This document shows, one piece after another, positions 36,118-43,144 of a stretch of 61,630 bases of DNA. How positions within the stretch are numbered: position 1 is the stretch's first letter; the number at the start of each line of letters is the position of its first letter. This DNA is from an uncultured Dehalococcoidales bacterium. GTDB lineage: Bacteria > Chloroflexota > Dehalococcoidia > UBA1151 > UBA1328. The stretch lies in NCBI GenBank assembly GCA_905614375.1, contig CAJQSP010000004.1, forward strand, positions 1 to 61,630. The letters are read 5' to 3'. The notes beneath the pieces are model-generated. The model was not told the origin of the DNA, made no database searches, and was given only the letters and a program-made list of their open reading frames with translations. The translations under genes were made by a program, and so were the position numbers.

Positions 36118-38520
36118 TTAAGGGATATTCAAGAACACCCAGTTATCGGTCCCAGCTTGCCAAATATTGAATGAAAGTTCATCCCCCTCAGCAATGAATT
36201 TTCCTCCCCCATTATCAGGGTGGCAGGAAATAGGATTGCTTTCTCTTTCTTCTCTCGGAATCGTCATCTGGGCGCGTGAGACGACTCCTCTATCTTCATA
36301 TTCTGAAAAGATCTTGTCACTAATTACATCGAAGAAAGAAATGTATTTCACTTTGCCATCGCCCAATATCAGCCATGTAACGATTTCTGCCTGACCGTAA
36401 GGACGCCCAACATAACCTATATGTTGTCCAGCTTCGACTGAGGCCCCTTTCCTCAAATCTTCAAGTAAGTCGACGTGCATGAACGAGAAATTCATGTTGG
36501 AGATTTCGTCAGAAATAATAGTGAACTGATATTCATTCTGTCCTAGCATGAATTCATTGGTCATTATGTCTCGCAGTTCACCAGCCACTGGTGAGTAGTA
36601 CCTCATGTTGCCTTTGGTGTCATAGTCGCCAAACGCCTGAGTTGTCTTTTGAGCATATGTGTATGAATCAAAATAATGCTTCATACTTCGGCATGAATTG
36701 AAATCAGGATCATGCTCTTCATCGCCAAAGGTGTAATCATGACCATACGCCGAACGTAATTTAGTAATCTTTATTACCGAATCCAAATCAATGAAATTGC
36801 TCGTAGCGATCTTGGGAGGATTAACCGGATCAATGAATGGAATGTTTTTATTACCTTGGGGTAAAGAATGCTGTTCATTGTTTAGGGCTTCCCCGCCACC
36901 AGATTCTCCACTAATACCAAGGAATGCCTGTAAAAATTCTATAGTTATGCAATCAGAAGGAGTTAGCCAGTATTCTGTTGGACTCGCGCAGCTCCCAGAC
37001 ATATAGCCAATATCACTATTAGCAAGCACAGAAATCGCTAAATCCAATTCCGGAAAATATGCAAGAGACGATGAGGTACCACTGCCTCCTCCCGGGTGTC
37101 CGTAGGAGGTGATGACTGTTCCATCGCTAAGAACAAAGTTCCTTTTTGCAGCGTGAAATCCGTAATTCTGTTGTGCCCCTGCAAGTATCACGGGGTCCTC
37201 AGAGAATGAATTCAATAATGTCGCTCGCACGGTGGGGTTTACCGCCGAACCATTCTGGCTAAAAAGTTCATAACTCCATCTGGCCATATTTTCAGATGTT
37301 GAAACTATTCCAGCCCCGGCCCAAGACAATCGTCCATCCGCTTCGACAAAATTGTGACCGCCCCAGATCGGTACCTTTGTCAGATCTCCAAAACCTGCAC
37401 CACCACCATAATTAGATCGTTCAGCATACGGATGAGCAATTCGTGAAGGGGCGTGGACTACTGGAAGTAAGCTCGCTTGAACCTCAATCGGGTCAAGTAG
37501 TTCAGTTCGATAGAGTGTATAAAGATCCTGTCCGCTTAGATGTTCGGCAATCATTCCTAGCAAAAAAGAATTCACGATACCGTTGTATTCAAATTTCCCT
37601 GGAGCATTTGGAGGATCTTTTACGAGTGTCAGGGTGTCAGACGGTTTCCAATCAACTGAGGTTTGGATCATGAAAGACTCAACTTTGCTACCTGAATCCT
37701 CTGAGATACCTGAAGTCATCGATAACAAATCGAATACCGTTGAGTCCGGGATGATCGATTTATCTAGAGTTTCATAATCAGGATGGTTCGATAACAACAC
37801 AGACACTCGATCAGTGAGTTTGTAAGTGCCTGCTTGTATTTGAGAAAGTACAAGTGCTGATAAAAAAGTTTTTGAACTGCTCTTGACTCCGATTGGCGTG
37901 CTTGGCTCCATAGGTACGCCCTCTTTTGCGTAACCGAGTGCCTGCGACCAAATTGCACCATCTTGATAAACAGCTAAAGACATTCCTGCCTTCTGAGCTA
38001 GCGCTGTGAATTCTTCTGCGAATATTTTCGATAGTTGAACTTCTAATTGATTTGGAAAATTCCCCAAGGCCCCCAGTTGGTTGAATGCTATAGCTTTAGA
38101 CGGTTCATAGTCGTATCTGATTTTTGCCGGTAATTCTGGCTCTTGAGTCGGTACATTAGTAGCGGTTGGGTCTGGAGTCGGTACAGAAGAAGTAGTTGGT
38201 TTTGGGGCCGGCGTGGGTACTGCCGTCGGCTCTGGTCTTGGCGTAGGGACAGAAGTTGGTAGTGCTGTCGCCTCTGGAGTAGGAGTATCTGTCGGAACCG
38301 GCGTCCGAGTAGCCGTAGGAGTAGATGCAGGTACGGTTGCTGGTTGAGTAGATGCAGGTACGGTTGCTGGTTGAGTTGATGCAGGTACGGTCGCTGGTTG
38401 AGTTGATGCTATTGTTGGGCTAATTGCTTTATTGATAGCAGCCTGATCTGAAGACGAGCAACCAACTGTCTGGACTGCAAATAGAGATATGACGAGTAGT
38501 ACAACCGTTCGCTCTAGCAT
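36118..38520 (-). CDS. lipoprotein: beta-lactamase-like serine hydrolase fused to M23-like domain
   Basis: 800 residues. A lipoprotein signal ends at Cys21 (VQTVGCSSSDQAAINKA), then a Pro/Thr linker to about 130. Residues about 160-570 form a class C beta-lactamase/esterase-type domain: S214-S-S-K217 (SxxK), FEYNGIVN in place of the usual YxN region, and HPGGGSGTSSS for the third motif. The last about 190 residues (YGHDYTFGDEEHDP, MKHYFDSYTYA, YSPVAGELRDI, FSFMHVDLL, GQHIGYVG) have the layout of a LytM/M23 peptidase fold, apparently with incomplete zinc ligands. Likely location is the outer membrane face, acting on peptidoglycan-like or ester substrates. Joining both folds is uncommon. Confidence 0.82.
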   Translation of the reverse strand: MLERTVVLLVISLFAVQTVGCSSSDQAAINKAISPTIASTQPATVPASTQPATVPASTQPATVPASTPTATRTPVPTDTPTPEATALPTSVPTPRPEPTAVPTPAPKPTTSSVPTPDPTATNVPTQEPELPAKIRYDYEPSKAIAFNQLGALGNFPNQLEVQLSKIFAEEFTALAQKAGMSLAVYQDGAIWSQALGYAKEGVPMEPSTPIGVKSSSKTFLSALVLSQIQAGTYKLTDRVSVLLSNHPDYETLDKSIIPDSTVFDLLSMTSGISEDSGSKVESFMIQTSVDWKPSDTLTLVKDPPNAPGKFEYNGIVNSFLLGMIAEHLSGQDLYTLYRTELLDPIEVQASLLPVVHAPSRIAHPYAERSNYGGGAGFGDLTKVPIWGGHNFVEADGRLSWAGAGIVSTSENMARWSYELFSQNGSAVNPTVRATLLNSFSEDPVILAGAQQNYGFHAAKRNFVLSDGTVITSYGHPGGGSGTSSSLAYFPELDLAISVLANSDIGYMSGSCASPTEYWLTPSDCITIEFLQAFLGISGESGGGEALNNEQHSLPQGNKNIPFIDPVNPPKIATSNFIDLDSVIKITKLRSAYGHDYTFGDEEHDPDFNSCRSMKHYFDSYTYAQKTTQAFGDYDTKGNMRYYSPVAGELRDIMTNEFMLGQNEYQFTIISDEISNMNFSFMHVDLLEDLRKGASVEAGQHIGYVGRPYGQAEIVTWLILGDGKVKYISFFDVISDKIFSEYEDRGVVSRAQMTIPREERESNPISCHPDNGGGKFIAEGDELSFNIWQAGTDNWVFLNIP

Positions 38521-38565
38521 ATGATCCTCCAGCGTTTGTAATTACTGAGATTATGATATCGACCT

Positions 38566-38622
38566 CAGGCACCGATATAGCCACGGCACTAAGATAAATC
38601 AGTAGGTAGGTATCAGGGTGTT
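38566..38622 (+). repeat. dispersed att-module tail, copy H
   Basis: CACCGATATAGCCACGGCAC followed by GTAGGTAGGTATCAGGGTG: distal tail only, diverged. The 38623-38760 remainder contains a weak copy of the GCTATGGCGAA motif (about 38738-38760) and no gene. Confidence 0.4.
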
Positions 38623-38760
38623 GACGTTGAAGAAGTTACAACATTTAACGAGATTACAGTTTTGTACTCGAAACATAGCTGTGAGATCTATAGACCGATC
38701 ACACCGACGACGATGACATCTTTGACGAGATTGCGAAGCAATTTCGCTATGTAGCTCGAA

Positions 38761-39978
38761 TTAGACTAGGTTGGCGTTGATGTAATCCCAGTTGATATCC
38801 ATTCCTAGGCCAGGACCAGTCGGTAAAATCACGTTTCCATCGTCATCGAGTGGATCACAGATGGCATTGAGGTACGGTGCCGGTATTTCGTAGTCGAAGT
38901 CGGGACGTAGCAGCCCTCGCTCGAAGTACTCACAAACGGCTTCTGTTGTTGCACCGAGAATCTGGCTGTTCGCCCAGCCGCCACCGTGCATCTCGCATTT
39001 GATTCCGTATGCCTGAGCGATAGCGACCATTTTCTGGCAGGCAGTAATCCCACCAAAGTTGTGGTCGATTCTGAGCATGTCGGAACCCTTCTGTAGAATC
39101 CATTCAGCCCGAGTGAAAACGCCGCCCGGAATGTGTTCTGGGGCGAGGATCGCTATGTCGAGCTCTTCGGTGAGACGTCGATACGATTCCGACCGTGTTT
39201 CGATCATCGGGTGTTCCAGCCAGTAATAGTCGAGTTTCTCGAGTTCTCGGCCTACCAAGATCGACTCTTCGAGGGTGTAGACCCCGAACGGATCGAGCAT
39301 CAAAACCATGTCGTCTCCCACGGCTTCTCGAACGGCGCGGCAAATCTCGATGTCTTCCCTCGGGAAACCCGGTTGCTGCGGTGCGGGTTCCCGTTTGTAC
39401 GGATCCCAGCAGATGTTCGCGTGAACTTTGTAAGCCTTGTAGCCCTGCTTCTTCGCCTCAATCGCATGCTCTGCGTATACGTCGGGTTCGCCTAAGTTCG
39501 GGAACGTGCTCGCATATGCCTTCACCTTTTTGCGAGCACCGCCCAAGATGACGCTCACAGGCAAGTCAACCGATCTTCCAAACAGATCCCACAATGCGCT
39601 ATCTACAATTCCCATCTGGTGCTCGGGAAGACTGTGATTGAACGTCACCAACTGGTCCATCCAATTCCACAGCTTCTCTCGTTCGAGAGGATTTTCACCA
39701 AGAATCATCGGCTTGATGATATTGTCGATAACCTGCTCATCGCCGCCGAGCATGTAACCTTCAACACCGTCGTCGGTCGATATTTTTGTGATGGTCTCGG
39801 TCGTATCGCGAACTTCACCCCAGCGACCGTAGCCCCATTTTGTGGGATGGTGCTGTGTAGTGGTTCGAAAGCGGATCACTTCGATATTTGAGATCTTCAC
39901 GATGTCGTCCAGTCGATTGTGTGGAATGCCTTGCTCACCAGCAGATAATCGCGCCGTGAGCATGGAGTGGTCGAGCAT
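38761..39978 (-). CDS. enolase-superfamily protein (mandelate racemase / muconate lactonizing type)
   Basis: 405 residues from the ATG at 39978. A GTG at 39900 giving MKISNIEVIRFRT is the more family-like start. The barrel carries K-x-H in GYKAYKVHANICWD, metal ligands Asp in VLMLDPFG, Glu in YYWLEHPM and Glu in AILAPEHIPGG, and a catalytic His candidate in CEMHGGGWANS. Members abstract a proton alpha to a carboxylate, usually in dehydration or racemisation of sugar acids. SAR202 genomes are known for many such paralogues, which supports the lineage guess. Substrate cannot be assigned. Confidence 0.9.
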   Translation of the reverse strand: MLDHSMLTARLSAGEQGIPHNRLDDIVKISNIEVIRFRTTTQHHPTKWGYGRWGEVRDTTETITKISTDDGVEGYMLGGDEQVIDNIIKPMILGENPLEREKLWNWMDQLVTFNHSLPEHQMGIVDSALWDLFGRSVDLPVSVILGGARKKVKAYASTFPNLGEPDVYAEHAIEAKKQGYKAYKVHANICWDPYKREPAPQQPGFPREDIEICRAVREAVGDDMVLMLDPFGVYTLEESILVGRELEKLDYYWLEHPMIETRSESYRRLTEELDIAILAPEHIPGGVFTRAEWILQKGSDMLRIDHNFGGITACQKMVAIAQAYGIKCEMHGGGWANSQILGATTEAVCEYFERGLLRPDFDYEIPAPYLNAICDPLDDDGNVILPTGPGLGMDINWDYINANLV

Positions 39979-40001
39979 ACCTCAGTGAATGTGTAGTTGC
40001 T

Positions 40002-40151
40002 ATCCCACCAACTTTTAGAACAGCTAACAATAGGTATGCATGGCTTAACAGTGTTCAAGTTGTTGGAGCTGGCGAGGAAGATATAGCTGCAGCAAAGTTG
40101 TTGTACAGACTGTATAAGGTCAAATTGACTTCCGAGCCAGATCTTCTTTGA
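40002..40151 (+). pseudogene. C-terminal fragment of a DUF3237-like protein
   Basis: This frame reads FRTANNRYAWLNSVQVVG, then AGEEDIAAAKLLYRLYKV and KLTSEPDLL, stopping at 40149-40151. RYAWLN...VxG and YRLYKV recall the end of DUF3237 proteins. No start or N-terminal half is present. A terminator hairpin of the att-module type follows 25 bp on. Confidence 0.4.
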
Positions 40152-40176
40152 ACACCAATCTCGATTCAAACTTAGA

Positions 40177-40204
40177 AGCCCTCGTAGAAATGCGGGGGCT
40201 TTTC
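40177..40204 (+). terminator. terminator hairpin of att-module type, copy I
   Basis: Stem AGCCCTCGTA / TGCGGGGGCT, GAAA loop, T4, followed by CGCGTAGTTACCCCA, a single arm-like unit. No tRNA core and no tail. 40220-40313 is otherwise empty. Confidence 0.65.
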
Positions 40205-40313
40205 GCGTAGTTACCCCACCACAACTGTCGCGATTGAATAAGTTGAATATAGTAAAGTGATGATCGTATTCAGCCGTTTAATTGATTAGCCAGATTTACG
40301 AGACTCAGAAATC

Positions 40314-42794
40314 ATGTCCCAAGGGTTATCCCGTATATACATCGTTCTTGTTTTGGTGCTACTCACCATTCTCTCTGGCTGTACTCCAAATACGACAAAT
40401 CTTAAAGATGCAGCAGAAACAGCCGGAGGAGACTCAATAAAGGCCTCCGTCGATGCGACGCTCGAGGCGATGAGAGAAGATGCTACTGCGACCCCGATTT
40501 CGGACAAAGGTGAACGCGGTGCGCCTCCGCCCCCTCCAATCGGGTCTACCCCTTCCCCTGAGTCTTCACCTCCGAATGAAACAGGCGAAACCTGTAACCC
40601 AAAAAAATACATGGGCGTTTTCGGACTTGACGAGCGCGTTACCTTCACAGGAGAGCAAGACGGCTCCTCCACGGACATCTACGTGATGGACGCAAATAGC
40701 TGGAAAAAGCTCCCGAACACGTCAGGCGGAGATACCGAACCTAAATGGTCTCGGGACGGAAGTAGGATCGCATATGTTTCAGATGGCGGAGCCAGCATGG
40801 GGGACATCTTCGTCATGGGCGCCGACGGGCACAACCGGGTAAAGATCGCTAACACTCTTTATTACGAAGATTCACCAGTGTGGTCTCCCGATGGGGAGAA
40901 AATCGCCTTTACTTCAGACCGGGACGGTAACTGGGACATCTTCGTCATGGAGGCAGACGGGTCGGACCAGACGAATATCACCAACTCGCCTTCAAACGAG
41001 TACAGCCCAACGTGGTCTCCGGACGGAAGCAGGATCGCTTTCAGCTCAGACCTGGACGGATTTGACATCTACGTCATCAACGCAAACGGGTCAAACCTGG
41101 CGAATATCACCAACTCACCGGAAGGCGAATTTGACCCTAGCTGGTCTCCGGACGCAGGCAAGATCGCTTTTTCCTCAGACCGGGACGGCACCCTGAACAT
41201 CCACATCATGCATTCAGATGGCTCCAACAATACGAATCTCACATACAACTCCGGATCAGGCCAATCCCAAGAACCGGAGTGGTCTCCGGACGAAAGCAGG
41301 ATCGTATTCTCTGATACAGGACCCTGCGGACATTCTGCGATTTGGGTCATGGATTCAGACGGAGAAAACATTTATCTCCTGTGGGAATTTCCAAATGGAG
41401 ATAGCTACAGCCCGCACTGGGAACCTGAGAAGAGTACTGCTATAGCGGCAGATGTTTCGAATCTTATGACTGTCACCGGCCGCGCTATGTGGCATGACCA
41501 GCCTCTTGTAGAAGTTGAGATATTCACTCTCCCGCAAGGAAGCAGAGGTGACGATCCGCCGACTGCTGTCGGCTCAGTTGATGCTGACGGCTATTTCACA
41601 ATATCGTTTGCAGTATCAGATCTACAAGTGGATAACGTAATGATATGGGCGAAGGGTATCGACCAGGATATATTCTGGTCTTCTGGCATGTCAGTAGAGC
41701 CATCTCCCGGAGAGACCGTCGACATAGGGGATCTTCACGTCGCAAAAAGAATGACTCTCCTGACTCCCGAACGAAATGGGTGGACAACAACAACTCCGAC
41801 GTTCACTTGGGAAGCATTCCCTGACGCAGTGAATTATCACATCGACGTATTCGACACAACTACGAATGAAGCAGTTCTGAGGGAGGACACGGGCAGCGCA
41901 ACTGAGTACACGTCAGAAACGCTGATGCTTACTACGAACACGAAGTACGAGTGGAGCGTAAATGCCGAGTCTGCTTCAGGTATTCAAATCGCATACTTCT
42001 CGTCGTTCTACTTCATTGTTGGACCTGATCCAAAACTCGATTTACCTCTGGGTTCTGATGGTGGAGTCATAAATTACGACCTCGATATTATTCGAGGCAT
42101 CACGCCTGATGGAGCGTACTATGACGGGGAAGCCCTCCAGACTGTGGTGGGTATTAGAGGCGTGCCTTATGAGTTCATTGGCTGGAAAATTGAAGGAGCA
42201 GATGAGACTGTTTATGCAAACATCGCTTGGGGAGATGGCGAGTACCAAACCATATACTCTCAAGAACTAATGCAAAATTCAGGTGTGATAGCAGCGAGTC
42301 ATATTTACTCTTCCGGTGGAGTTTACGAGGGTTATATTGATGTCGTAAGTAACGGTAACAGTGTGGCAAATTCCTCGTTCATCGTGTTCATTAATGAAGT
42401 CTCAACAGAGACGGCCTGTGATCCAACGAATCCGAATGATTTCATTGTCAGCGGTTTCTCTTTCCAGGGTGAAAACGATACATTCCGAAAAGTAGATAAC
42501 CTCGGCAATGAGCTTGGTGACACATGTGGGGTTGAGGGACTATACCAACGCCCAACCGTGGACAATTTCTACCATAAGGGAATCATAAGCGAAGAAAACG
42601 GCGAGTATTTCTGGAATAACATGGGTGTGAGCAACTGGCAGCTATATCCAGAGTTTGATCTCGCAAGATTTACAACTGACAGTAACAACTCTTATTTCTC
42701 AGAAAGCCCTTACTTCACCCTCTTTAGAGGAGATGCAGATGTAACAATAGGGCTGAACCGAAAACGATCTACAAGCACCGATGATAAAAACTAA
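40314..42794 (+). CDS. lipoprotein with TolB-like propeller and PKD-like domains
   Basis: 826 residues. The lipobox is ILSGC (Cys23), followed by SIKASVDATLEAMREDATAT, shared with 43145-45958. The order is: PD40/TolB propeller blades (WSRDGSRIAYVSD, WSPDGEKIAFTSDRDG, WSPDGSRIAFSSD, repeated), a carboxypeptidase-regulatory-like domain (LMTVTGRAMWHDQPLVEVE), a fibronectin-like domain (TTTPTFTWEAFPDAVNYHI), a PKD-like domain (ANIAWGDGEY ... SHIYSSGGVY) and a C-terminal domain (FIVSGFSFQGENDTF, YPEFDLARFTTDS). It should be an outer-face scaffold or sensor. The propeller lacks any Pal/Tol neighbours. Confidence 0.85.
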   Translation: MSQGLSRIYIVLVLVLLTILSGCTPNTTNLKDAAETAGGDSIKASVDATLEAMREDATATPISDKGERGAPPPPPIGSTPSPESSPPNETGETCNPKKYMGVFGLDERVTFTGEQDGSSTDIYVMDANSWKKLPNTSGGDTEPKWSRDGSRIAYVSDGGASMGDIFVMGADGHNRVKIANTLYYEDSPVWSPDGEKIAFTSDRDGNWDIFVMEADGSDQTNITNSPSNEYSPTWSPDGSRIAFSSDLDGFDIYVINANGSNLANITNSPEGEFDPSWSPDAGKIAFSSDRDGTLNIHIMHSDGSNNTNLTYNSGSGQSQEPEWSPDESRIVFSDTGPCGHSAIWVMDSDGENIYLLWEFPNGDSYSPHWEPEKSTAIAADVSNLMTVTGRAMWHDQPLVEVEIFTLPQGSRGDDPPTAVGSVDADGYFTISFAVSDLQVDNVMIWAKGIDQDIFWSSGMSVEPSPGETVDIGDLHVAKRMTLLTPERNGWTTTTPTFTWEAFPDAVNYHIDVFDTTTNEAVLREDTGSATEYTSETLMLTTNTKYEWSVNAESASGIQIAYFSSFYFIVGPDPKLDLPLGSDGGVINYDLDIIRGITPDGAYYDGEALQTVVGIRGVPYEFIGWKIEGADETVYANIAWGDGEYQTIYSQELMQNSGVIAASHIYSSGGVYEGYIDVVSNGNSVANSSFIVFINEVSTETACDPTNPNDFIVSGFSFQGENDTFRKVDNLGNELGDTCGVEGLYQRPTVDNFYHKGIISEENGEYFWNNMGVSNWQLYPEFDLARFTTDSNNSYFSESPYFTLFRGDADVTIGLNRKRSTSTDDKN

Positions 42795-42832
42795 TCACCT
42801 AAGTTATCAATTAGAGGATTTAGGTGGTCTAG

Positions 42833-43039
42833 TTACAACAACCAACGCTTAACAGTCGGTCTATTTTGATCGATTGGCTCATTGTCACTTAAGGCGAGAT
42901 AATGATCCAATGACCCCGAATTCACTGTCAGCTTAGCGAAACCCTGATCATCTAACCACGTATCAGCGTCTATGCGTTCTTTGGTTTTGAGCCGTTCTCT
43001 GGACTTAACCCGCTTGGAATAGAGTCGGTCAACTCGCAA
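42833..43039 (-). pseudogene. relic of DUF5681-associated C-terminal segment
   Basis: The minus ORF gives KTKERIDADTWLDDQGFAKL and TVNSG, matching NKERMDAATWLADRGFGKPT at 35514. The remainder is diverged, with no N-terminal domain. It sits between the two convergent TolB-type lipoproteins and fills the 42795-43144 gap. Confidence 0.5.
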
Positions 43040-43144
43040 CCGTCTCAGGTACGTTATCAGATGTATTTCAACCTCTTCAGTCGAACACTAGGGTGCTGTC
43101 TGTGCCTTGCCAAGATATGTGAATAATAAAGCAGGGTTTTCGAA

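Noticed and set aside
40680..41390. TolB of the Tol-Pal system
   Set aside because: The propeller blades are TolB-like but the protein is a multidomain lipoprotein and there are no tolQRA or pal genes.
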